Below are positions 53,211 through 64,000 of a DNA stretch of 64,000 bases, piece by piece (within the stretch, counting starts at the first letter, position 1; each line of letters begins with the position of its first letter). The DNA lies in contig NZ_AHMP02000003.1 in assembly GCF_000243735.2 (NCBI RefSeq), forward strand, positions 1,848,001 through 1,912,000. Reading direction: 5' to 3'. Source of the stretch: Leptospira kmetyi serovar Malaysia str. Bejo-Iso9 (GTDB lineage: Bacteria; Spirochaetota; Leptospiria; Leptospirales; Leptospiraceae). The translations under genes and the position numbers were made by a program. The notes beneath the pieces are model-generated. The model was not told the origin of the DNA. It did not search any database and was given only the letters and a program-made list of their open reading frames with translations.

Positions 53211-53945
53211 TTAGGAAACGTTCTCCCGAAATCTTTCCTTTAAGTTCGAGACGTATTCCCTTCCGACCGGAAGAACGGTTTCGTCCTCGTCGTTTAAAAA
53301 AACCTCGTAGCCGCCGCCCGCGTTCGATTTCATCCCGGAAATATATTCCAAATTAAGAATATACTTTTTGTGAATTCTCACGAAACGATCGCTCGGAAGT
53401 TCGGCTTCCAAGTCGCCTAACAATTTCGGGGTTTCATGGTCCTTTTCCAAGCTGTGTAAAACGCATTTTTTACCGTTTGCGGTCAGATAAAGAAGTTTGG
53501 AAAGACTCATCCTGTGCAGGATCCCCGATTCGCGGAAAAACAAAAAGGTCTCCGCCTTGTTGCCCTTTTTACGGACGGATAAGAATTCCTCCACCCTTGA
53601 CATCGTTTCCCGAAATCTTTCGCGAGAATATGGTTTCAAAAGATAATCCAGCGCACCGGCCTCAAAGGCGCGTAACGCGTGATCCCGATACGCGGTCGTA
53701 AACACGAGCGCGGGCGCGGGTTTTCCCCTTTCGTCCAAAACTTGAATCCCCGATTTTTCCGGAAGATTTACGTCCAAAAAAACGAGATCGAAACTTTTTT
53801 TGTCCAGGATTTCCAGAGCCTGACGTCCGTTTCCTGCGACGGATTCTATCTTAAACGAGGGCCATTCTTCCAGATACTTACGCAGAAGTTCCCGGGCGGG
53901 AGCTTCGTCCTCCACAATCAAAACTGAATATAATAAATCCTTCAT
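53211..53945 (-). CDS. LytR/AlgR-type response regulator (REC-LytTR)
   Basis: A 244-residue regulator. The receiver domain (about 6-122) has acidic Glu12-Asp13-Glu14, acceptor Asp58 (LVFLDVNLPEKSG) and Lys in DYLLKPYS. The LytTR DNA-binding domain (about 140-240) carries KLLYLTANGKKC, FVRIHKKYILNLEYI and VLPVGREYVSNLKERF. Its start overlaps the stop of the partner kinase by four bases, making a clear two-component pair. Such systems often control cell-wall or surface genes; the targets here are unknown. Confidence 0.93.
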   Translation of the reverse strand: MKDLLYSVLIVEDEAPARELLRKYLEEWPSFKIESVAGNGRQALEILDKKSFDLVFLDVNLPEKSGIQVLDERGKPAPALVFTTAYRDHALRAFEAGALDYLLKPYSRERFRETMSRVEEFLSVRKKGNKAETFLFFRESGILHRMSLSKLLYLTANGKKCVLHSLEKDHETPKLLGDLEAELPSDRFVRIHKKYILNLEYISGMKSNAGGGYEVFLNDEDETVLPVGREYVSNLKERFRENVS

Positions 53946-54994
53946 ACAGAATATTCCAAAAGAACCATGGTTCCCCCGGACTCCCTTTCCTCTAATTTTA
54001 AAATGGCGTCCCGAAAATTATAATCGAGTCTTGCCTGAATATTTCTGAGCGTACTTCGGATCGCCTGCATCCCGAACCCTCCTCCCGGTCCAGCATATTG
54101 CCTTCTCGAAGTGGAAATCGTTCCGTTATCTTCTATGGAAATCCGGATCTTCCCGTTTTTGATCTCCGCGCTTACGTAGATTCTTCTTTGAACGTTTTCG
54201 GAATTGATCGAATGTTTAAAACTATTCTCGACCAAGGGTTGGATCGAAAGAGGAGGAATCGAAATCCCCGAAAAATCCCCCTTACTTTCCATTCTTAGCT
54301 CCATAAAATCGGCGAAACGAATCTTCTGAAGTTCGAGATAATTCTTCGTAAACTCCCATTCTTCCTTAAAGGAAACGAGACGTTCGGAATGTCTTTCCGT
54401 CAAAAACCGATACGAATCGGACAAAAGAAGAATCGCTCGATCGGCGCGCGCCGGATCGATTTCGAGTAACGCGTGAATCGTATTCAAGGTATTGAATAGA
54501 TAATGAGGGTCCATTCTCGATTGAAGAGCCGCGTAATGAAGTTCCTTGAGCGCGCTTTCGGATTCTTTCTTTTTTTCGATCAGAATCTGCATCGATTTTT
54601 CCAAAACCGAGATGAATAACGCGAGGATCAGGGAACTCAGAAGAATATTGTAAGAACCGCTGTGATGTCTTCCGGGCGATTCCTCCGTGAGAGCGATCGC
54701 ATGAAGAATTCCTCCCGCGGCCACGCCCACGATCGCGGCGAAACAAGATGCTAAAATTAAAATGACACCCGATTTTATAAATCCGTGTTTTTGTCTCGAG
54801 GAGTTCAGGGATTCCACGGTCATCTCCACGATTCCGCAAACGGAATGCGTCGTAATCTGTGTCGCAAAGAAGACTTTCCAAAACGGAGAATCGGAGTTGT
54901 GGGCGATTAATAGGGCGTTCATGGTTCCGATTACGGTGTTGATGGAGAACCAAAAAAATAGTTTAAACCAACGAATACGCTTACCGGAGTTCAT
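53942..54994 (-). CDS. LytS-type sensor histidine kinase (His_kinase family)
   Basis: A 350-residue membrane kinase. Four hydrophobic helices occupy about 12-32, 42-60, 75-102 and 115-133. The kinase core of the LytS type has its phospho-acceptor His164 in RMDPHYLFNTLNTIHAL, N-box PLVENSFKHSI and a glycine-rich GPGGGFGMQAIRSTLRNIQ. There is no recognisable extracellular sensor domain, so the signal may be sensed within the membrane. It is upstream of and coupled to the LytTR regulator gene by a four-base overlap. Confidence 0.92.
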   Translation of the reverse strand: MNSGKRIRWFKLFFWFSINTVIGTMNALLIAHNSDSPFWKVFFATQITTHSVCGIVEMTVESLNSSRQKHGFIKSGVILILASCFAAIVGVAAGGILHAIALTEESPGRHHSGSYNILLSSLILALFISVLEKSMQILIEKKKESESALKELHYAALQSRMDPHYLFNTLNTIHALLEIDPARADRAILLLSDSYRFLTERHSERLVSFKEEWEFTKNYLELQKIRFADFMELRMESKGDFSGISIPPLSIQPLVENSFKHSINSENVQRRIYVSAEIKNGKIRISIEDNGTISTSRRQYAGPGGGFGMQAIRSTLRNIQARLDYNFRDAILKLEERESGGTMVLLEYSV

Positions 54995-55224
54995 TTCTCA
55001 TTTACCTGCTTAGATGTGCATTTGAGCGCATAATTTATTTCCCGTCATTCCGGATTTCATCCTTTGGTTCCCCTAAATCTGACGTTCATTTCCTCCAAGG
55101 ATAACCTTTCGGTAAAAGAATTGCCAGTGTTTGTTTTAATAAGAAGAAAGAGGTAGGATGAAAAAAAAACAGAATCAATTGACGGAAATAAGTTTTTCCC
55201 TGTTAATAACTGATCAGGGGAATC

Positions 55225-57443
<2,219 letters not shown>

Positions 57444-57475
57444 TTTCTTCTAAACCAGAAACCAACATTCTCTGA

Positions 57476-57507
57476 GCCCGGTTCACGCCGGGCTTTTTTG
57501 TTTTTTT
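57476..57507 (+). terminator. Rho-independent terminator of the barrel-FecR operon
   Basis: GCCCGG (57476-57481) and CCGGGC (57488-57493) form a 6-bp stem around TTCACG, followed by TTTTTTGTTTTTTT. Confidence 0.92.
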
Positions 57508-57670
57508 GTTACAAATTCGAATTCGTTCTTGCGAAGAAATTCGATGGTTCGCGAAAGATCGATCGATTCTTTCCCGCCCTCGCCGAAGTTCGATGCGATG
57601 CGAGAATCACTTGACACCACCCTTTCCTCCGTTAGATATAATTCTTCCAAAAAAGAGATAGGAGTTATTT

Positions 57671-58111
57671 ATGATGCCCGAATTACATATCAATTACCTT
57701 GCGGTGCTCGCCGCGGTGGTCGTTCACTTTATCATCGGTTTTTTATGGTACGGACCGATCTTCGGCAAAGTATGGATGAAGGAAATGAACATTCCAGCGG
57801 ACTTCCAACCCGATAAAAAGGAAATGTATAAGTCGATGGGACTGATGGTGATCGGTTCGTTTTTAATGTCTTACGTTTTGTTCTATACGACGAACGTTTG
57901 GAGAGCCTCTTCCTGGCACGCAGGAGAAGACAATCCAGCGTATCTCTACGGATTCTTTTCCGGATTTTATACTTGGCTCGGATTTTACGTTCCGATGCTC
58001 ATCAATAACGTGGCCTTTGAAGGTCGATCCTGGAAATTTTTCTCCATCGGTGCGGGATACAACTTCGTCGCCTTGCAGGCCGTTGCGATGATTCTTTCCT
58101 ATTGGAGATGA
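57671..58111 (+). CDS. DUF1761 membrane protein
   Basis: A 146-residue integral membrane protein with four helices, about 10-32 (LAVLAAVVVHFIIGFLWYG), 53-75, 95-115 and 125-145. The pattern VVHFIIGFLWYGPIFGKVWM matches the DUF1761 family, whose role is not known. ATGATG at 57671 is preceded by TAGGAG. It is a single-gene unit between two terminators. Confidence 0.85.
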   Translation: MMPELHINYLAVLAAVVVHFIIGFLWYGPIFGKVWMKEMNIPADFQPDKKEMYKSMGLMVIGSFLMSYVLFYTTNVWRASSWHAGEDNPAYLYGFFSGFYTWLGFYVPMLINNVAFEGRSWKFFSIGAGYNFVALQAVAMILSYWR

Positions 58112-58170
58112 TCTCGTTCGACAAAAGAAAAATTCTTAAGTCCTAAAATTCTCCCCAAACCAGTTAGGAC

Positions 58171-58206
58171 AAAAAAAGACCGCCCTTACAAGCGGTCTTT
58201 TTTATT
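58171..58206. terminator. Bidirectional rho-independent terminator
   Basis: AAAAAGACCGC and GCGGTCTTTTT pair around CCTTACAA, with A-run and T-run on the two sides. It ends both the DUF1761 gene and the convergent large lipoprotein gene at 58254. Confidence 0.93.
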
Positions 58207-58253
58207 TGAGTAGATTAGAATATTCTAATCTACTGATTCTTTTCCGGAATCGA

Positions 58254-61244
58254 TTAAGGGCAAGTGATCAGAACCCCCGGATCGGAAGCCGCAGGTCCTC
58301 CCGCAGTCAGACGAAGTCCTCCGAATACGTACGGATACGGTTCCGTATCGGCGATCGGAAGAGTGTAAAGAAAGGAATGTGTGGTTTTCGTAATGATCCC
58401 GCAAGCGTTTCCGTTGGAAGGATTGGTAAGCGCCGGAAGACTGATGCTCGCAGGAAGCGGAATCTCCTTCAAAACGTTGTTGACCAAGGGAACGATCAAG
58501 GACGGAACCAACGGATCGACCACCGCGAGAATTCCCTTCGGATCCAGACCGAACGGATTGGGTGCACCGGCGCCCGCCGATCCTTCTAAAATATCCAGCG
58601 TATAAGAAAGGGTCGGTCCGTTCGAGATCACGATCTTAAGCGCATTCAAATTTGCGTATGCAGGATTGTTCGTAGGATTGGAGAAGGTTACGAAATCAAA
58701 GTCCGCGATCCCCTTCAAACTTGCTCTCGCAGTGCTGATGAGATACGTCGAGTTATCCGCTCTTTTTCCCAAGATCGAGAGTTGAATGTCCGTGAAGTTC
58801 ACTTCCAATTTCGGTTTCGCGGTTCCGGTCACCGGCTTCAACGTTCCGTTCGGAGCTTGAATCGGATCGACCTTGATGATGATATCGTCGGTTCCGCTGA
58901 TCGCGGGAACCAAGGTTCCGGTCGTAGGATTGATTCCGATCAACTGCGATCTTCCCGGAGCGAGAATGTTGATGATCGGTGAAACCTTAATCAAGGACTC
59001 GGTCAACTGAAAGAGAGGATCGGTTCCCGCATACAACTTGATCGTATCGATAAATCCTTTGTCGATGTTTAGATCCAAGGCGCGGTTCTTCCAAAGATGA
59101 TACGTGGCTTGTGTGATCGAATCGACCGTTAAAGAAAGTAAAAGCCCCGGGTTCGCCGCGCTTTTGGAGAACTGATAGATATTACTCATCGGTCCCGTAG
59201 GTTTGGAAACCACGAAGCCGGTCGTCAACTGATGCGTACGAGGAGAACCGATCGGGCTCGCCGCGGTGATTCCCAAATCGATGGAACCTACGATTCCCTT
59301 ATTGACTCCGGTGACTCTCACTTCCGAATCGCTTCCCAATTGAATCTTAACGTTCAAAGGAAAGTTCGCAAGCGGAGCGGGAAGATAAGAAGGAAGAGCG
59401 ATGTTCACTCCGGGATTTTTCAAAGATCCGATGATCGAATTCAAAACGGAAGGAGCCACGTCTTCGATGAAGTTACGCAACATCGAACGTGTGATCAGAG
59501 GAGTCAAAGAGGGAACCATTCCGTTCGCGGCTCCTTCGGTGGTTCCCGCAAGCCAACCCGCGAGTCCGCTCGTGGTCGCCTCGAGTTTCACCTGATTGAC
59601 TCTTCCGTCCCGATCCTTTACGGTAAGATTGTTCGACCAATCGGTCGTGTTGAAGTTGGAAAGATCCGTGATCGGAGTAAAAATGTTAAGCGAAGCGTCT
59701 CCGTTCGTATCCACGGTCAAACTCGCCTTACCGATCGTAGAACGGTCCGCAGGCGGAGCGTCGTTGTAATTCAAATAAGCGGTTGTGGAGAATACGAAAC
59801 GGTTCCCCGCGCCGATCACGAGAAACAAGGAACCCCGGCTTCTTGCGATCATCACCATGTCGACCGCGAGAGTTTTGCCTTTGAAGTTAAAACCCAATTC
59901 TCCCGTATTGTTTGCGACCATCGATACTCCGATGTTCTGCAACGCGGGATAACCGGAAACGTTCGTATAAACGTTAATTCCCGTGATATAAACGTCGATG
60001 TCGAAATCCGTACAACTCGTAAAGATCAAAGTCGCACAACCTTCCTGCGTAAAACCTCCGGGCTCGTCTCCGGCCGGTCCGCAATATCCGTCTCCGTATC
60101 CGGTCGCCGCGTCCCCGTAGTTACGGATATAGTTGGGCATCGAAAAACTTCCGATTCCGTTGTAGTCGATGCAATAACCGCTTCTTCGAGCCGTCGTTAT
60201 CGGAAGACCCGCGAACTGATTGAACGTCTGATTGGTTACCTTAAAATTTCCCGCGGTGAATCTTTCCAAAACCTTGGAAAGAAACGGCATCGCCTGAGCT
60301 TGATCCAAAATGATCGAACCGCCTTTCGCGATCATGTTATTCGGCGTAGTATTCACATTACCATAATTGAATGTGGCAAAACGTTTAAAGACCTTGCCCG
60401 AGTTTACGGTGATTTCGTAATAATAAACGTTCCCGCCTACGAAAGGGGGAAGAGCGGATGCACTCAGATTCGTATTGATCGTCGCGGTCATATCGCAAGC
60501 GACGCCGGAACTGCTGCAGATCGTAATTCCGGCCGTGTTCGTATCGCCCATATGTTTGAGTTTGATGGATTGGATCGAATTCGCGCCCGCAACCGGATTG
60601 GTGAACGTGGAAGTCAGAGTCAGGGTCGGAGTCGTCGCCTTGTTGAACGTGACGTCGTTCGTTCCACCGAGCACGTTAGTCGTGTTTATCTTATTGGTCA
60701 TCAGATAATCCGGTTCCGTTTTGAACGTTTGGCTGTAACTCGTAAGACTTTGACCGTCGATGGTTTTGGAAGCGTTGGTAAGACTGAACGTATATTGTTC
60801 GTTGGTTTTGAATTCGCGATACGGATCGAATACCAAACGGGAACTGGAAGCCCAGTAGAATTCTCCGCCCTTACCCGGACCCGCGAGAACTCCGGTGCTC
60901 GGACTCAAAACCAAATCGGCTTGAACCGTCGCCTTGTTCATCGGATGAGAAAAACGGATCTCGATACTTTTGTAACGATCCACGTCCGAATACGAGGAAA
61001 TAAAAAGAACGGCCTCGGGGGCCACCGCTCCGAAATTCGCGGGAAGACTCGTAGGAGTGTCCGTTTCGGTATAAGGCGCGACCACGTTAGTCGAAACCGT
61101 GATATCGGTCGCCACTCCGAAAAGGGAAAGAACGCTGTTGAGAGGAGACCCCGCGTTTTTATCCGCGGAACAACTTATTCCTAAGAAAATCGAAATCGCA
61201 AACATACCCGCGAATCTTAAAGCTTTCTTTTCGTTCATCTTCAT
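58254..61244 (-). CDS. Large lipoprotein with Ig-like (Big_5/SbsA) N-terminal domain
   Basis: A 996-residue exported protein. The N-terminus (MKMNEKKALRFAGMFAISIFLGISC) gives a lipobox with Cys25. About 75-185 resemble the bacterial Ig-like SbsA domain (IEIRFSHPMNKATVQADLVL, then SRLVFDPYREFKTNEQYTFSL). The rest is Gly/Asn/Thr/Pro-rich and beta-like, with six or so Cys clustered near 400-450 (CIDYNGIG, GYCGPAGDEPGG, CATLIFTSC), and ends CGIITKTTHSFLYTLP. Surface exposure is likely. The start was chosen for the signal peptide; an ATG at 61271 overlapping the upstream stop is possible. It is 23 bases downstream of the next large gene. Confidence 0.8.
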   Translation of the reverse strand: MKMNEKKALRFAGMFAISIFLGISCSADKNAGSPLNSVLSLFGVATDITVSTNVVAPYTETDTPTSLPANFGAVAPEAVLFISSYSDVDRYKSIEIRFSHPMNKATVQADLVLSPSTGVLAGPGKGGEFYWASSSRLVFDPYREFKTNEQYTFSLTNASKTIDGQSLTSYSQTFKTEPDYLMTNKINTTNVLGGTNDVTFNKATTPTLTLTSTFTNPVAGANSIQSIKLKHMGDTNTAGITICSSSGVACDMTATINTNLSASALPPFVGGNVYYYEITVNSGKVFKRFATFNYGNVNTTPNNMIAKGGSIILDQAQAMPFLSKVLERFTAGNFKVTNQTFNQFAGLPITTARRSGYCIDYNGIGSFSMPNYIRNYGDAATGYGDGYCGPAGDEPGGFTQEGCATLIFTSCTDFDIDVYITGINVYTNVSGYPALQNIGVSMVANNTGELGFNFKGKTLAVDMVMIARSRGSLFLVIGAGNRFVFSTTAYLNYNDAPPADRSTIGKASLTVDTNGDASLNIFTPITDLSNFNTTDWSNNLTVKDRDGRVNQVKLEATTSGLAGWLAGTTEGAANGMVPSLTPLITRSMLRNFIEDVAPSVLNSIIGSLKNPGVNIALPSYLPAPLANFPLNVKIQLGSDSEVRVTGVNKGIVGSIDLGITAASPIGSPRTHQLTTGFVVSKPTGPMSNIYQFSKSAANPGLLLSLTVDSITQATYHLWKNRALDLNIDKGFIDTIKLYAGTDPLFQLTESLIKVSPIINILAPGRSQLIGINPTTGTLVPAISGTDDIIIKVDPIQAPNGTLKPVTGTAKPKLEVNFTDIQLSILGKRADNSTYLISTARASLKGIADFDFVTFSNPTNNPAYANLNALKIVISNGPTLSYTLDILEGSAGAGAPNPFGLDPKGILAVVDPLVPSLIVPLVNNVLKEIPLPASISLPALTNPSNGNACGIITKTTHSFLYTLPIADTEPYPYVFGGLRLTAGGPAASDPGVLITCP

Positions 61245-61267
61245 TACCCCGCTCTTCTCTTTGTGTA

Positions 61268-64000
61268 TCATTGTTGCACCGAAAACATAAAATTCATATC
61301 GTCCCACAACGTCGACGTGGGTTGATCGTTGTTCCAATTGTCATACATATAAAAACCCACAGGGGAGAATTTTCTTCCCGCCTGATAGATGTCCGCCATC
61401 TGACGAATCAGAGTTCCCGTGGAAAAAAGAAAGGAACGATTCGTATCCTGTGTGTTTTGAATGATGTCCGATCTTAAAAAATTCTTCAGATCCGCGAAAA
61501 GATCTTTCACCGCAAAGTCCGGATTCATAAACATTCTCGCTTCGAGATAACTGAAAAAACCGCCCGGCGTCGAGATGTAATAGCCGGTTCCGTAAAGCGA
61601 TCTTCCGTACGGAGCCATCGCTTCCAACACGGGCGGAACGCTCTTGGTGAGAATATTCGTGATCGTATAAGATCTTGTGTTGTCCGGATTGTAAAACAGG
61701 GAAGAACCGAGATTCAAAAGTTGTGTGATATCGGTACTGCTCGGTGAAATGTCCAACAAAAGATTGAGAAGAAAATCCAAACTCGCGACGATCGACCAGC
61801 CCGAACTTCTGGAAAGATAATCTTTGAAAAGATTCACGACGTCGTCCACTCCGCTCCAAAGAGGATCGAAGATGTTCGTTCCGTTTACGGTCGGATAGTT
61901 CGCGACCTTGTCTCTCCACTCCGTGAACTTAGTCTCGATGTTGAACTGAACCGCGGTCGGAGTTTCGGCGTTGAGTTTGATCTCTCCCATCACCAACTTC
62001 AGTCCGTTAAAGACTTTCGTTTTAACGTTTACGTTAGCCGGAAGACCGAGTTGACCTAAGAATTTAACGAGCCCCGTAAGAAGCTGAGTTTTACCGATCA
62101 GATTCAAGGCCCCATCCTGAAAACGTCTCGTGTTTTCGGAAAGAACGCTGATTAAAGTTCGATATTCTTGCGGACCGGAACTCGTCATCGGAAAGTATTC
62201 CATCGTCGAAGCGATCGGATTTCTAAAACCGTCCGCCATACCGACCGTACGAACCTGAGTAAAACTTGGCGGAGTCGGATTCGTAGGATTGGTTGCGGTC
62301 GTATCCGGACCGTAAAACACCAAGGGCCTGGAAAGAATTTCCGCAAGACCGGTGAGGAGCGTATAAGGATTTTTGAAACCTGCGGTTTGTTGACCGGAAA
62401 CCTGATCGTCCATCGCTTTTGCTAATGCGACAACGAGAGGAGTCAAAGTATTTCTTTGCTCCCAGTTCGCGTTTACTAAATCGGGAATCACACGAGTCGC
62501 CGTGGTAAAACCCAATCGTTCCAAGACGGGAACGTTGAGCGAAATTACGGGCGGAAGCATTCCGTAGATCAAATCGGGATTCGGAACGATCAAGGACCAA
62601 AGAGCCGGATAAACGAACGTAACTTGAAATGCCTGTTGACCGTCCGCGCCGAATCCCCAACCTTCGAGCAACATCACGGAATCTCCCGGAGTATTGGAAA
62701 GATAGGTAAGATCGGCGCCCGCAGCGTTATACGCCTTTACGTAGTTCGCGTTGTCGATGGTCCAACGTCCGTTGTCGGTTGCACAAGCGCTCGGAAGACA
62801 GTTCGGCTTCAAGCTGAGCATTCCCACGAGACCGTTTCCGATCGCAGTAATAAAAAGGGCCTCTTCAAAAGCCACGGTCGCCGCAAGTTTCGCTCTTACG
62901 GGGAGAACCGCGACGAAACGTTTTTCATACATCAACCACTGAAGATTTTTGTAAAAGGCTTCCTCGTCGCTGTCCACGGCGCGTTGCGCATCCGTCTTTG
63001 GAATTTCGGTAATTGTATAATATGCGTTTGTTAGGTTACCGGCGGTACTTATAGAATTTGCAGATTTTATTCCTCTTAAACCAATGAAACAATAAGAATC
63101 ATTGGGTAAATTTGGTCCTGCTGCGGGAGGTGCCGTTGGGTCAAAACATCGTTTTGTAGGTGTGTCATTCGCTACTGAATCTGGAATATCTAAACGAATT
63201 TCATATCGACGAGTTTGCCAAGTCGGTTTGTAAAGAGTCTCGGAAAGATCGTTGTTTCTCGTGATCGTTCCGTCCGGAGAAAGATAATTCCCGGAACCGT
63301 CTCTCCGATTCTTATTGTAGTAAGGACCGTAACCTCCGTAGGTCACCCGTTTGATCCAGTTCAAAGCCCAGGGAAGAGTTTTGTTATAAACACGATCAAA
63401 GTTCCCGGCCGCAGGATTGGCAATCGGCGCCGTTGCACCACGAGCATTGTCCTCCAGTAGAGAAAGGACCCTACTATTCAAATTAAATTTATGTACATCC
63501 ATTAAGCCAGTTACTGGATTATATCTAAAAACTTTATCGCTATTGTAGCTTAAATTCGTAATATTCTTAAAATTGAATGAATCCGAAGAACCCATCACCG
63601 ACTTGAGAGAATGGATCGCGTCACCTACGGTCAATTCCCCGCCGGTGGTTCCGTTGATCCAATCGTTCGTAGTATTGGAAGTATCCCAGGTAAAACCGTA
63701 GTTGTTCGCGATCGTAAGAACCACAAAAAGGGTTTCCAAAGCGGACATGGAGCGACTGGTTCCGTCGTAAGCGCGGTCCTTACCGTCCACGTCGATGCGG
63801 ATCAATTCTTTCAAAGAACCGTCCACGTTCGAAGGAGAAACCGCAAAACTCAGAAGACTTAAATTCTCCGCCGTCTTTTGCAATAAATTGACCGGAGTTG
63901 CGGTTAACGTTCCTGTGTCCAAAAGACTGCGAACGATCTGAAAGGATTCCATCATAAAGGATTTCAGTTCGGCGGGATGAAGAGGATCGCTGTAGTCCGC
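61268..64000 (-). CDS. Large exported protein, C-terminal part, runs off right edge
   Basis: At least 910 residues are visible, and the frame stays open through position 64000, so the start lies outside the window. No family is recognised. It is rich in Asn, Thr, Tyr and Pro, with segments such as WALNWIKRVTYGGYGPYYNK and VTFVYPALWSLIVPNPDLIY, and a repeated-like helical LLDISPSSTDITQLLNL. Its C-terminus (YMYDNWNNDQPTS) is close to the start of the large lipoprotein gene with four-base overlap potential (ATGA at 61268-61271). The two probably form an operon and may act together at the cell surface. Confidence 0.7.
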   Translation of the reverse strand, partial: ADYSDPLHPAELKSFMMESFQIVRSLLDTGTLTATPVNLLQKTAENLSLLSFAVSPSNVDGSLKELIRIDVDGKDRAYDGTSRSMSALETLFVVLTIANNYGFTWDTSNTTNDWINGTTGGELTVGDAIHSLKSVMGSSDSFNFKNITNLSYNSDKVFRYNPVTGLMDVHKFNLNSRVLSLLEDNARGATAPIANPAAGNFDRVYNKTLPWALNWIKRVTYGGYGPYYNKNRRDGSGNYLSPDGTITRNNDLSETLYKPTWQTRRYEIRLDIPDSVANDTPTKRCFDPTAPPAAGPNLPNDSYCFIGLRGIKSANSISTAGNLTNAYYTITEIPKTDAQRAVDSDEEAFYKNLQWLMYEKRFVAVLPVRAKLAATVAFEEALFITAIGNGLVGMLSLKPNCLPSACATDNGRWTIDNANYVKAYNAAGADLTYLSNTPGDSVMLLEGWGFGADGQQAFQVTFVYPALWSLIVPNPDLIYGMLPPVISLNVPVLERLGFTTATRVIPDLVNANWEQRNTLTPLVVALAKAMDDQVSGQQTAGFKNPYTLLTGLAEILSRPLVFYGPDTTATNPTNPTPPSFTQVRTVGMADGFRNPIASTMEYFPMTSSGPQEYRTLISVLSENTRRFQDGALNLIGKTQLLTGLVKFLGQLGLPANVNVKTKVFNGLKLVMGEIKLNAETPTAVQFNIETKFTEWRDKVANYPTVNGTNIFDPLWSGVDDVVNLFKDYLSRSSGWSIVASLDFLLNLLLDISPSSTDITQLLNLGSSLFYNPDNTRSYTITNILTKSVPPVLEAMAPYGRSLYGTGYYISTPGGFFSYLEARMFMNPDFAVKDLFADLKNFLRSDIIQNTQDTNRSFLFSTGTLIRQMADIYQAGRKFSPVGFYMYDNWNNDQPTSTLWDDMNFMFSVQQ

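Noticed and set aside
59232..61184. A 650-codon open frame on the plus strand opposite the large lipoprotein gene
   Set aside because: It is the antisense of a protein with a clear signal peptide and Ig-like domain. Its translation is Arg/Asp/Ser/Gly-rich low complexity with no motif or ribosome site.

Overview
The window reads as chromosomal DNA from a Leptospira species. Signs are the spirochaete-type lipoproteins with loose lipoboxes, a DUF1574-like protein (a family I know mainly from Leptospira), the frequent GATTCG/TTCCG-rich coding style, many TTG starts, and short Leptospira-style repeats such as GTAGTTCCTACA. I did not assign a species. Nearly all of it is coding and intergenic gaps are short. 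I see no rRNA, tRNA, CRISPR array, prophage or insertion sequence.

Layout. 1-9 kb: the edge of an unidentified membrane protein, a 7TM-DISM sensor kinase, a lipoprotein, a NarL-type regulator, a bcp-pepA operon and a receiver-ATPase signalling protein. 9-20 kb: metabolic and regulatory genes. These are a TetR regulator divergent from an SDR/metallo-beta-lactamase pair across a striking three-site operator, a lipoprotein isochorismatase divergent from a LysR regulator, a secreted lytic transglycosylase, a periplasmic solute-binding protein, acetoacetyl-CoA synthetase and two small membrane proteins. 20-28 kb: a PTPS-III-like pterin enzyme, a DUF1858 protein, then the elongasome operon mreB-mreC-mreD-mrdA-rodA on the minus strand. 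28-32 kb: Ppx/GppA phosphatase, DUF4349 protein and a DNA alkylation repair protein on the plus strand.

31.7-40 kb holds a minus-strand block of five genes: a small SLBB protein, a 1021-residue acidic repeat protein, a two-GAF protein with a degenerate GGDEF domain, an MBOAT O-acyltransferase and an SGNH/DUF1574 protein. This is the best candidate in the window for a little-described system; I infer regulated acylation of a surface glycan. 40-50.4 kb is the F-type ATP synthase operon (lepB, atpZ, then atpI-like, atpB-E-F-H-A-G-D-C). It is interrupted between atpZ and the atpI-like gene by a lipoprotein gene, a 38-bp tandem array and a decayed higBA toxin-antitoxin locus.

50.5-64 kb: a citrate-lyase-like aldolase with a TetR gene, CorA, a LytS/LytR-type two-component system, an outer-membrane barrel paired with a FecR protein that ends in CxxCH, a DUF1761 protein, and two very large exported proteins, the second running off the right edge.

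Main themes are cell-wall elongation (MreBCD, PBP2, RodA, transglycosylase), energy conversion (ATP synthase), sensing (four two-component or receiver proteins) and cell-surface proteins. Functional statements rest on motifs read by eye; no database search was possible.
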